A DNA stretch of 10,651 nt from the NCBI GenBank assembly GCA_012522645.1, contig JAAYKC010000006.1, forward strand, positions 1 through 10,651, read 5' to 3'. The notes below the pieces were generated by a model, which saw nothing but the letters and a program-made list of their open reading frames with translations, made no database searches and had not been told where the DNA came from. The position numbers and the translations under genes were made by a program. The stretch is from Thermoplasmatales archaeon (lineage in GTDB: Archaea > Thermoplasmatota > Thermoplasmata > Methanomassiliicoccales > Methanomethylophilaceae). Positions 1 through 5,855 of the stretch are shown piece by piece (position 1 is the first letter of the stretch; each line of letters begins with the position of its first letter).

Positions 1-18
1 AATGCGTGTCTCAGACAT
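1..18 (-). CDS. Start of a gene running off the left edge (partial)
   Basis: Only six codons are visible, reading MSETRI, so no function can be assigned. The start is supported by context. A GGGAG ribosome binding site (bases 25-29 on the plus strand) lies six bases before the ATG. A TATA-like element lies about 60-70 bases upstream in the same direction. The same GGGAGT sequence precedes the methyltransferase ATG at 4012. No other gene explains this promoter-like stretch, because the rest of 1-157 has no credible coding sequence on either strand. It could still be a chance ATG. Confidence 0.4.
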
Positions 19-28
19 TTTTTACTCC

Positions 29-56
29 CAGTCATACCTTTCAAGGTACATGACTG
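29..56 (-). promoter_or_regulatory. Interrupted inverted repeat (5' leader hairpin or operator)
   Basis: Arms CAGTCAT (29-35) and ATGACTG (50-56) pair perfectly. Inside them ACCTT (36-40) pairs with AAGGT (43-47), with a two-base bulge at 48-49. The predicted start of the minus-strand transcript is close to base 56, so the hairpin would form the very 5' end of the mRNA and finish at the GGGAG ribosome binding site at 25-29. It may control translation, or act as a DNA operator. It is not followed by a T-run on either strand, so it is unlikely to be a terminator. Confidence 0.4.
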
Positions 57-70
57 AAATAACAATTGGC

Positions 71-90
71 ATTGTACAATATATAATACT
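71..90 (-). promoter_or_regulatory. TATA box overlapped by a 10-bp palindrome
   Basis: On the minus strand an AT-only TATA-like stretch (about 78-88) is followed directly by the perfect palindrome ATTGTACAAT at 71-80. With archaeal spacing of about 26 bases the predicted transcription start falls near base 56. A palindrome at the downstream edge of a TATA box is a common place for an archaeal repressor to bind. That it is an operator is inference; the palindrome and AT-rich element are directly visible. Confidence 0.45.
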
Positions 91-157
91 ATCTCAAAAC
101 AGTTTTATTCAACCGTCCTAAAACTCACCGTCTGGACACAGGATAACGGAGGGGGTG

Positions 158-280
158 TTAACTCCCGTAGAAGGCCGATACCGCCACGATGAGAGCGGTG
201 CCTATGAACATAGCCGCTATGAACAGAGCCATGAGCTTGGATTTGGTTTCTTTCTTCACAGGGACGTGAGAGGAATCCAT
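158..280 (-). CDS. Small single-pass membrane protein, 40 residues
   Basis: The reading frame encodes 40 residues from an ATG at 280 to a TAA at 158. The first 15 residues are polar and lysine-rich (VPVKKETKSK). They are followed by one strong hydrophobic helix at about residues 16-36 (LMALFIAAMF onward) and a short FYGS end. Positive charge before the helix predicts the N-terminus inside the cell. It starts 14 bases after the recombinase stop codon, with no ribosome binding site or separate promoter visible, so it is probably transcribed with the recombinases. I do not recognise the family. It may be a holin-like or regulatory small membrane protein, but nothing in the sequence decides this. 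Confidence 0.55.
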   Translation of the reverse strand: MDSSHVPVKKETKSKLMALFIAAMFIGTALIVAVSAFYGS

Positions 281-294
281 TGATTAAAAACTTA

Positions 295-1146
295 CTAGTC
301 CCCGTCGGGAACATATACGGGATTCCTTCTCGCGGGATCCCTCACCTTGGATGCCATGAGGTCCTGCACCCCGTTGAACATCTCCGGGCTTACGGCCCGT
401 TCCGCCCCGTGCTCCTGAAGTATCCCGTCCCAGCTCATGTATCCCGCATATATCGTGTTGTGAAGGATCGTCCTCAGGTTGTATTTGTTCCAGGGATTGC
501 CCCTTCGCGTCAGCGTCCCGAGACTGTTCAGCCGGTAAGCGATCGCATCCAGCGTCATGCCGCCTGCGTACATCGCGAACATGTCACTGACGACCGCGAG
601 CTCTTCCTCTGTCCCCCTCAGCTCCCCGTCCTCTATCCCGTATCCGAAGGGGGGATTGAAGCCCATTATGCCTCCTCCGGTTGAGGCCTTCTCCTTCATG
701 CCGATGTATGTCCTCTCACCTATCTGCTCGCTCTCCAGCTGGGCTATCCGCTGTATCATGTCCATGACGAAACGGCCTACCGCATTCCCTGTATCGATCT
801 TGTCATAGGTGGAGACGAAGCCCTGTTTGTTCTTGTTGAGGTCGTCCATCATATCCATGAAGTTCCTGCTGTTCCTGTGGATCCTGTCCATCTTGAGGAC
901 GACGAGCACATCCCACTTCTTCCGCTCCTCCGCCGAGAACATGCGCCTGTACGCGGCCCTGTTGGTGTTTCTGCCCGTGTAGCCGTCATCGATGTACTCA
1001 CCTGCGATCTCCAGATCATGGGCTGCGCAGAATCTCCTCAGGCTGTCCATCTGGGCTTCCAGGGACTGCCCGGCATTGGCCTGCTCCTCTGTGGAGACCC
1101 GGGCATAGAGGGCCGCGCGCTTCCTGATTCCCTTCTCCATCGTCAT
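295..1146 (-). CDS. Serine site-specific recombinase (short form), copy 1
   Basis: The product is about 283 residues. The N-terminal resolvase catalytic domain contains ALYARVSTEEQ, with the nucleophilic serine at residue 18, and KMDRIHRNS carrying the conserved arginines that stabilise the cleaved DNA. The long helix reads QLESEQIGER. The recombinase domain follows (PFGYGI, NKYNLRTILHNTIYAGY). Large serine integrases normally continue into a zinc ribbon and coiled coil, but this protein stops just after the recombinase domain. I start it at the ATG at 1146, which leaves a lead-in like that of its paralogue. ATGs at 1203 and 1140 are also in frame, and the 1203 start would add a cysteine-rich, poorly conserved stretch. 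It lies downstream of copy 2 on the same strand, probably in one operon. Likely role: DNA inversion, excision or integration; its target site is unknown. Confidence 0.85.
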   Translation of the reverse strand: MTMEKGIRKRAALYARVSTEEQANAGQSLEAQMDSLRRFCAAHDLEIAGEYIDDGYTGRNTNRAAYRRMFSAEERKKWDVLVVLKMDRIHRNSRNFMDMMDDLNKNKQGFVSTYDKIDTGNAVGRFVMDMIQRIAQLESEQIGERTYIGMKEKASTGGGIMGFNPPFGYGIEDGELRGTEEELAVVSDMFAMYAGGMTLDAIAYRLNSLGTLTRRGNPWNKYNLRTILHNTIYAGYMSWDGILQEHGAERAVSPEMFNGVQDLMASKVRDPARRNPVYVPDGD

Positions 1147-1222
1147 GGAATACACAGGACCGGATAGAAAACAGAAGCGGCAGCAGAGCTGCCTTTGATG
1201 CATTCACGGTGTGACAGAAGGA

Positions 1223-2020
1223 TCACACTCTTGTCGTCTCGATCTGACCGTTTATAGCCTCGTACTGCTCCTGGTCGATTATGGCGCGGTGCTCCCCCTG
1301 TCTGACGTTACCGTCCCATCTGACGTATCCTGCGTACAGGGGGTTATGCAGTATGTTGAACACTGACTGCTTATTCCATATCCCGCCCTTCTTCGCAGGC
1401 ACGGATGCATCATTCAGAGATTTTGCAATCGCTTCCATGGATTTGCCCTTGGAATACAGATTGTATATCGCTCTGACCGTGTACATCTCCTCCTTCACCA
1501 CTTCCAGCTTGCCAAGGTTGTACGTATAGCCGTAAGGATGCCCCGAACCGAGAGGGCCCACCCCGTACTTCGCTTTATACTCCATGCCGAATCTCACCCT
1601 TTCGCCTATTTGTTCGCTTTCCAGCTGGGCGACCCTCTGCAGTATGTCCCGCACGAATCTGCCCATGGCGTTGGATGTATCGAATTGCTCCTGGACGGAG
1701 CAGAAATCCTTATCGGACTGCTCGAACTCGTCCATCATCAGGGCGAAGTTCTTGCTGTTCCTGTGGATCCTGTCCATCTTCAGAACCAGGACGACATCCC
1801 AACCGTCCTTCTCTGACATCATACGCCTGTATTCGGGACGGTTGACGTTGCGTCCTGACTCGCCTTCCTCTCGGTACCTGCCGGCTATCTGCCAGTTCTC
1901 ATACTCGCAATATGCCTCAAGGCGCCTCATCTGAGCATCTAATGAGTAGCCTTCGCTTGCCTGCTCCTCCGTTGATACTCTCGTGTAGAGTGCGGCGCGC
2001 ACACAGCACCCGCTTTCCAT
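1223..2020 (-). CDS. Serine site-specific recombinase (short form), copy 2
   Basis: The product is 265 residues and parallels copy 1 throughout. ALYTRVSTEEQ carries the catalytic serine (residue 16). KMDRIHRNS and QLESEQIGER are identical in both copies, and the recombinase domain includes GHPYGYTY and NKQSVFNILHNPLYAGYVRWDG. Like copy 1 it ends without a zinc ribbon or coiled coil. The ATG at 2020 is preceded by AAAGGATGGG, a weak ribosome binding site, and by a TATA box about 30 bases upstream, so it is the first gene of the recombinase operon. A perfect inverted repeat lies just beyond the TATA box. The two proteins clearly come from a duplication but are well diverged, so they may work as a pair. 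Confidence 0.87.
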   Translation of the reverse strand: MESGCCVRAALYTRVSTEEQASEGYSLDAQMRRLEAYCEYENWQIAGRYREEGESGRNVNRPEYRRMMSEKDGWDVVLVLKMDRIHRNSKNFALMMDEFEQSDKDFCSVQEQFDTSNAMGRFVRDILQRVAQLESEQIGERVRFGMEYKAKYGVGPLGSGHPYGYTYNLGKLEVVKEEMYTVRAIYNLYSKGKSMEAIAKSLNDASVPAKKGGIWNKQSVFNILHNPLYAGYVRWDGNVRQGEHRAIIDQEQYEAINGQIETTRV

Positions 2021-2042
2021 CCCATCCTTTGCTATCGGGTTG

Positions 2043-2057
2043 CCTTTATTTAAAATC
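2043..2057 (-). promoter_or_regulatory. TATA box of the recombinase operon
   Basis: Read on the minus strand the sequence is GATTTTAAATAAAGG, a good archaeal TATA element. Its centre (about 2050) lies about 30 bases before the ATG at 2020, so the transcript would have only a very short leader. Position and composition are seen; function is inferred. Confidence 0.5.
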
Positions 2058-2096
2058 GTCTGACGAATGTCAGCTCAATAAGAAGAAACGTCAGAC
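2058..2096. repeat. Perfect inverted repeat GTCTGACG / CGTCAGAC upstream of the recombinases
   Basis: GTCTGACG at 2058-2065 is matched by CGTCAGAC at 2089-2096, and a further GTCAG at 2069-2073 pairs with CTGAC at 2060-2064. The core motif therefore occurs three times within 39 bases, directly upstream of the TATA box. It could be an operator for self-regulation or a recombination site for the two serine recombinases. Neither is proven. Confidence 0.5.
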
Positions 2097-2149
2097 AGAT
2101 GTGAGAGCGACAACAGCATTCCCACGGAGCAGATAATAAGAAAAAACCT

Positions 2150-2181
2150 GAAAAAAGAAATAAGAATGGGGCTTTCGCCCC
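2150..2181 (-). terminator. Hairpin and T-rich terminator of the thermosome gene
   Basis: On the minus strand GGGGC and GCCCC pair around a GAAA tetraloop (2168-2181). The next bases are ATTCTTATTTCTTTTTTC, ending at 2150. This lies 14 bases past the chaperonin stop codon. T-rich tracts terminate archaeal transcription, and the hairpin makes the call stronger. Confidence 0.7.
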
Positions 2182-2195
2182 GATTTTTAATGTTT

Positions 2196-3842
2196 TTACA
2201 TCATTCCGCCGATGCCGCTCATGCCCGGGCCGCCGAGGCTCGGGTCAGCCATGGGGTTCATCGGAGGCGCTTTGCGGGAAGCTATGACATCATCGATCCT
2301 CAGGATCATGTTCGCCACTTCCGCAGCGGAGTCAATGGCCTGGATCTTCACCCTTATAGGCTCCACGACATCAGCTTTCAGCATATCCACCGCCTCTCCC
2401 GTATTGAGGTCGAGACCGTAGTTCTTGCCGTCCTTCTTCTTCTCATGGGCGTTCTTCAGCTTGATGATCGCATCTATGGAATCTATCCCGGCGTTCTCGG
2501 CAAGGGACCAGGGTATGATCTCCATGGCCTTCGCGAAAACGTTGATCGCCAGCTGCTCCCTTCCTCCGACCGAGGACGCATAGTCTGCGAGCCTCAGGCC
2601 GACCTCTATCTCGGCCGCTCCTGCGCCTGCGACTACCCTCTTGTCCTCTATCGCGACTCCGGCGACGCGTATGCCGTCCTCCAGGGCCCTGTCCACCTCA
2701 TCGATGACGTGCTCAGTGCCGCCCCTGATTATGATGGTGAGCGCCTTGGGGTCCTTGCATCCGGTGACGAAGGTCATGTAATCGGTGCCCACGAGCTTCT
2801 CTTCCACGAGCTTCGCGGTTCCGAGGTCGGACTCCTGCATCTCCATGATGTTGCCTATGAGGCGTCCGCCGGTAGCCCTTGCGAGGTCCTCCATATCGGA
2901 CTGCTTCAGGCGCCTTGCGACGAACACGCCGGCCTTGGCGAAGTAGTGCTGCACAAGGTCATCGATGCCCTTCTGGCAGAATACCACGTTGGCACCGGTG
3001 GATACCACTTTATCGACCAGGCTCTTGAGGTGTTCCTCTTCCTGGCTGAGGAAGGCCTGCATCGCCATGGGGTCTGTTATGCTGATCTCGGAATCCATCT
3101 CGGTCTTCCTGTTCTCGAAAGGCACCGTGATGAGTGCGATCTTGGCGTTGTTGACAGACTTGGGCATGCGGGTGTGGACCCTCTGCTTGTCTATGACGAT
3201 GCCTTCTATGAGGTTCGTGTCGCCGATGACCCCGCCGATCTTCTTCTCGACCCTGATGTGATCGGTGTTGACCTTCCCGTCAGCGTCCTCGATCGCCCTC
3301 ACGGCTTTGACGACGACGTCTGCCAGGTGGCTCTGCTCGCCGCCCACGGATTTGCCCACGAGTGCGGTCATCGCCACTTTCTTGACCATTTCATCGCTGG
3401 TTGCGTCAACTGCCATGGCCTTGATGATCTCAACGGCCTTGTCAGCGGCCATCCTGAATCCGTTGGTTATGACAGTCGCGTGTATGTTAGAGTCTATGAG
3501 GTCCTCAGAGAGTTTGAGGAGCTCACCGGCGAGAACGACCGCGGAGGTCGTACCGTCTCCGCACTCAGCATCCTGGGTCTTCGCGACCTCGACGACCATC
3601 TTGGCCGCAGGGTGCTCAACGTCGACCTCTTTCAGGATCGTGACACCGTCGTTCGTGACGATGACATCGCCCATGCTGTCAACCAGCATCTTGTCCATGC
3701 CCTTAGGGCCGAGTGTGGACCTGACTGCGTCGGCTACTGCCTTGGCTGCCGCGATGTTGTTGAACTGCGCCTCTTTGTCTTTGCTTCTCTCCGTGCCTTC
3801 TTTGAGCACGATAATAGGTTGATTGCTTCCCGAGCTGTACAT
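2196..3842 (-). CDS. thsA: Thermosome subunit (archaeal group II chaperonin)
   Basis: The 548-residue length is normal for the family. The product folds cytoplasmic proteins in an ATP-driven double ring with a built-in lid. The equatorial ATP-binding motifs are all present: LGPKGMDKML (residues 44-53), NDGVTIL (64-70) and GDGTTS (95-100). The late GAGAAEIEVGLRLADYA segment and a flexible glycine/methionine tail ending GGMM are also typical. I start at the ATG at 3842, because TAAGGAGA (3851-3858) sits eight bases upstream; a TTG one codon earlier is less likely. It is a single gene with its own promoter and terminator, oriented away from the methyltransferase block. Which thermosome paralogue (alpha, beta or other) cannot be told from this window, so the symbol is provisional. 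Confidence 0.97.
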   Translation of the reverse strand: MYSSGSNQPIIVLKEGTERSKDKEAQFNNIAAAKAVADAVRSTLGPKGMDKMLVDSMGDVIVTNDGVTILKEVDVEHPAAKMVVEVAKTQDAECGDGTTSAVVLAGELLKLSEDLIDSNIHATVITNGFRMAADKAVEIIKAMAVDATSDEMVKKVAMTALVGKSVGGEQSHLADVVVKAVRAIEDADGKVNTDHIRVEKKIGGVIGDTNLIEGIVIDKQRVHTRMPKSVNNAKIALITVPFENRKTEMDSEISITDPMAMQAFLSQEEEHLKSLVDKVVSTGANVVFCQKGIDDLVQHYFAKAGVFVARRLKQSDMEDLARATGGRLIGNIMEMQESDLGTAKLVEEKLVGTDYMTFVTGCKDPKALTIIIRGGTEHVIDEVDRALEDGIRVAGVAIEDKRVVAGAGAAEIEVGLRLADYASSVGGREQLAINVFAKAMEIIPWSLAENAGIDSIDAIIKLKNAHEKKKDGKNYGLDLNTGEAVDMLKADVVEPIRVKIQAIDSAAEVANMILRIDDVIASRKAPPMNPMADPSLGGPGMSGIGGMM

Positions 3843-3850
3843 CAATACAA

Positions 3851-3895
3851 TCTCCTTAACTGAACATCAGTAATTTTGTTCTTCTATATTAACAT
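3851..3895 (-). promoter_or_regulatory. Thermosome promoter and ribosome binding site
   Basis: Read on the minus strand, GTTAATATAG (about 3884-3893) is a TATA-like element. The predicted start of transcription is near 3863, and the TAAGGAGA ribosome binding site at 3851-3858 falls inside the resulting leader of about 20 bases. No heat-shock operator could be identified by eye. Confidence 0.5.
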
Positions 3896-3969
3896 ATCTA
3901 TTTCCTGCGTATTGTACGTAGATGTCCCGCATGCCGTGTGGCTGCGTACTTGTTTGATTCTCAAGTCCA

Positions 3970-4008
3970 ATAATCGATTATGTTTTAATACCGTACTGGA
4001 TAACGGGA
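3970..4008 (+). promoter_or_regulatory. Promoter of methyltransferase operon with a 12-bp palindrome
   Basis: A perfect 12-base palindrome, ATAATCGATTAT (3970-3981), lies directly upstream of the TATA-like GTTTTAATA (about 3982-3990). The TATA centre is about 26 bases before the ATG at 4012, so the mRNA could begin at or very near the start codon, although GGGAG at 4005-4009 could also serve as a ribosome binding site. The palindrome is in a position where an activator or repressor could touch the transcription factor B/TATA region. That regulatory role is inferred. Confidence 0.5.
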
Positions 4009-4011
4009 GTC

Positions 4012-5070
4012 ATGCGTGCAGGAGAAGGTCCCGACAGACGAGAGCTCTTCCTTTCCGTTCTTTCAGGAACCCCGTCGGAGGATATACCTGTTTTCCTGAG
4101 GGACCTCACTCTCGGACTGGATGCCCTTGATGTAAACACGGATGAGGTGTTCGGTCCGGAGTACAATGCGAAGCTGTCCGCCGCCTGCGTTCTGGAACTG
4201 CAGAGGCGAATAGGGCACGATGCGGTGGTGGGAAGCATCCACACATACAGTCTGGAGGCCTTCGGCGGCACCACGGTGTACCCTGCCAAAGGGATACCTT
4301 ACATGTCAGACCCCCCCTTCGCCGACCTGGATTCGATGGAGCGTTACGTGCCGGAGGATATATGCGACAGGTTGATGGAAGGTATGCGCGAATCATACCG
4401 CATCGTGCGGAAGAAGGCGCCGCATCTTGCCGAGATAATGAATGTAGGCGGTCCGGTGAACACCGCAGGCAATCTGAGGGGCCTTGAGACGCTGATGATG
4501 GACGTTATCCTCAATCCGGACGTGGTGTCCGGGCTCATGGCATTCTCGGAGGGCGTGATAAGATCCACCGCAGAATATATAGGGACCGACTGCGCGGATG
4601 CTTTGTTCCTCGCGGCCGCTTCGGACAACCCCGATATGCTGGGTCTTGAGGAGTACAAGAGGATCAGCCTTCCCCATGTGAAGAGCATAACTGAATTCTG
4701 CCACGGGATGGGGCTGCCCGTCATATTCCATCCCCACGGACTGTTCAGCACCGGGGACCGGAGGGATGTTCTCAAAGCGTCATTGGACACGGGCGTGGAC
4801 GGGTTCCAGTTCGCAGAGGACAACACACCGGAGGGCATACTCAAAGAAACACGCGGAAAATGCTGCGTGATGGGGGGGCTTGATGCCTTCAACGTCCTCC
4901 TCCTGGGACCTGATGAGAGGATCGTCAGATCCGTCGATTCCGTTTTGGATGTGCTCTTCGGTGAGGATTACATCATGACATGCTCATGCTCGGTCAACAG
5001 AGGGATGCCGCTGGATAATGTCAAAACAATGGTGGATGCGGCAAGAGCATACTGCGGGAGGTCCTCATGA
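4012..5070 (+). CDS. MtaA/MtbA-like methyltransferase of the UroD superfamily, copy A
   Basis: The 352-residue length fits methylcobamide:coenzyme M methyltransferases, which move a methyl group from a corrinoid protein to a thiol held on zinc. The family barrel is recognisable from GLPVIFHPHG (H240, H242), and CSVNRGMPLDN (C326) aligns with the family's C-G-I-x-P-x-T-P-L-x-N segment. The usual zinc motif is H-x-C with a distant C; here the first cysteine is histidine, giving H-x-H plus C326. An extra C324 lies beside it. The RQAGR motif of true heme-pathway uroporphyrinogen decarboxylase is absent (IPVFLRDLTLGLD occupies that region). The stop overlaps the next gene's start (ATGA). A close paralogue lies at 6883. 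No corrinoid protein gene is nearby, so the methyl donor is unknown. Superfamily is confident; methyl acceptor and substrate are not. Confidence 0.8.
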   Translation: MRAGEGPDRRELFLSVLSGTPSEDIPVFLRDLTLGLDALDVNTDEVFGPEYNAKLSAACVLELQRRIGHDAVVGSIHTYSLEAFGGTTVYPAKGIPYMSDPPFADLDSMERYVPEDICDRLMEGMRESYRIVRKKAPHLAEIMNVGGPVNTAGNLRGLETLMMDVILNPDVVSGLMAFSEGVIRSTAEYIGTDCADALFLAAASDNPDMLGLEEYKRISLPHVKSITEFCHGMGLPVIFHPHGLFSTGDRRDVLKASLDTGVDGFQFAEDNTPEGILKETRGKCCVMGGLDAFNVLLLGPDERIVRSVDSVLDVLFGEDYIMTCSCSVNRGMPLDNVKTMVDAARAYCGRSS

Positions 5071-5660
5071 GGATCGTTATGGTTGCAGGATTCCCGGGTT
5101 CCGGGAAGACGGCCCTGATCTCGAGGATGGTCTCTCCCGGCACGGGGGTCATCGTCAACAATCCGGAGTCCGTGAGCCTCATACCCGAAGGTGTGAGAAG
5201 TGCGTACTTCCCTATGAGAAGTCCGTGCGCCCGGCCCCGTCAATTCCTGCATTGGATCGAGAAAGTGTATAACGAATGGGGTGTGGATACGCTCATAACA
5301 GAGCCCCCGGGAATGTGTACCGAGACCTCTTCGCGAGTATTGGCAGCGGTCCTCGCACTGAGGGACGAGAGATTCGAGGTAGGCCCCTTGATAACCGTCT
5401 TCAAGGGCGGAATTCTGGTGAAGGGCATATCCTCCGACACATCGGACGGCCTGAGGATGAGACAGCAGATATCCGAGTCCGATATCGTCGTCATATCTGC
5501 CGCAGAGGATATCGACCGGGATGATATCTGCGGAACGGTGCATTCTCTCAATCCCGATGCGGATATACACTTCTTCTCAGAGACAGGGGGATCCGTTGAT
5601 GAAGTACGCACCGCGGTGTATTCTGACAGGACACTGTCCAGAGCTCTGAACGCTCTCTGA
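5067..5660 (+). CDS. G3E-family (CobW/HypB-like) P-loop NTPase
   Basis: The 197-residue protein has a clear Walker A, GFPGSGKT (residues 8-15), and a Walker B-like VDTLITEPPG (73-82). It also has a CobW-like QISESDIVVIS segment and a late LNPDADIHFFSETGG segment. These place it with the G3E GTPases that deliver or check metals and cofactors (CobW, HypB, UreG, MeaB relatives). Two usual features are weak. The guanine-specifying NKxD is replaced by SAAED (residues 144-148), and the CobW metal motif GCxCC is absent, with a lone cysteine (C54) in that region. It overlaps the methyltransferase by ATGA and has a strong ribosome binding site, GGGAGGT at 5056-5062, so the two are made together. A role in loading zinc or reactivating a corrinoid partner is inference. 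Confidence 0.7.
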   Translation: MRIVMVAGFPGSGKTALISRMVSPGTGVIVNNPESVSLIPEGVRSAYFPMRSPCARPRQFLHWIEKVYNEWGVDTLITEPPGMCTETSSRVLAAVLALRDERFEVGPLITVFKGGILVKGISSDTSDGLRMRQQISESDIVVISAAEDIDRDDICGTVHSLNPDADIHFFSETGGSVDEVRTAVYSDRTLSRALNAL

Positions 5661-5689
5661 GTGTGATTGTTTTAGTAAAAAATCAAAAA

Positions 5690-5726
5690 GTAAAATTAAA
5701 TATAAATCAAAACATATAGCGATGCG
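5690..5726 (+). promoter_or_regulatory. Promoter for the small ORF and radical SAM gene
   Basis: An AT-only run with TTAAATATAAAT at 5696-5707 is a strong TATA candidate. Its centre is about 26 bases before the ATG at 5727, which predicts a leaderless transcript starting at the small ORF. Transcription would therefore restart here rather than depend on read-through from the NTPase gene. Confidence 0.55.
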
Positions 5727-5855
5727 ATGTCCCGATCCCTTACATCCGCAGAACAGAGGATCTCCGATCCTGCAGGACATATAGACTGTTATGACAGAAT
5801 GCGAAGGAACCGCCCGCATATGCGTGACTCCGTAACAAGAACTCTGATATCATGA
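5727..5855 (+). CDS. Small ORF (42 residues) coupled to the radical SAM gene
   Basis: This frame begins MSRSLTSAEQRISD and ends in ...RTLIS. Its TGA overlaps the ATG of the radical SAM gene in ATGA, the same junction seen between other gene pairs here. The TATA spacing fits a leaderless start at this ATG. The radical SAM ATG has no visible ribosome binding site, which would make it depend on translation arriving through this ORF. The product is polar and arginine-rich (R-rich at residues 24-37), with no membrane helix and no domain I recognise. The DNA GCAGAACAGA (5748-5757) recurs in the same reading frame in the small ORF before the ABC transporter. It may be a real small protein, a leader peptide, or chance coding in a leader RNA; a six-base-pair hairpin (5757-5771) lies inside it. 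Confidence 0.45.
   Translation: MSRSLTSAEQRISDPAGHIDCYDRMRRNRPHMRDSVTRTLIS

Noticed and set aside
29..56. Intrinsic terminator at the left-edge inverted repeat
   Set aside because: Neither strand has a T-run directly after the hairpin, and it sits between a promoter and a ribosome binding site.
1147..1203. Longer start for recombinase copy 1 at 1203
   Set aside because: The added cysteine-rich stretch has no counterpart in copy 2 and no ribosome binding site precedes it. It cannot be excluded entirely.
1209..1228. GTGTGA / TCACAC inverted repeat at the junction of the two recombinases
   Set aside because: Six-base arms with an eight-base loop and no T-rich follow-up; part of it is the stop codon region of copy 2. 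Too weak to call a terminator or operator.
2166..3863. A 565-codon open frame on the plus strand opposite the thermosome gene
   Set aside because: It is the antisense shadow of a strongly biased, highly conserved gene. Its translation shows no recognisable domain and is rich in histidine, leucine and aspartate as expected for an antisense reading.
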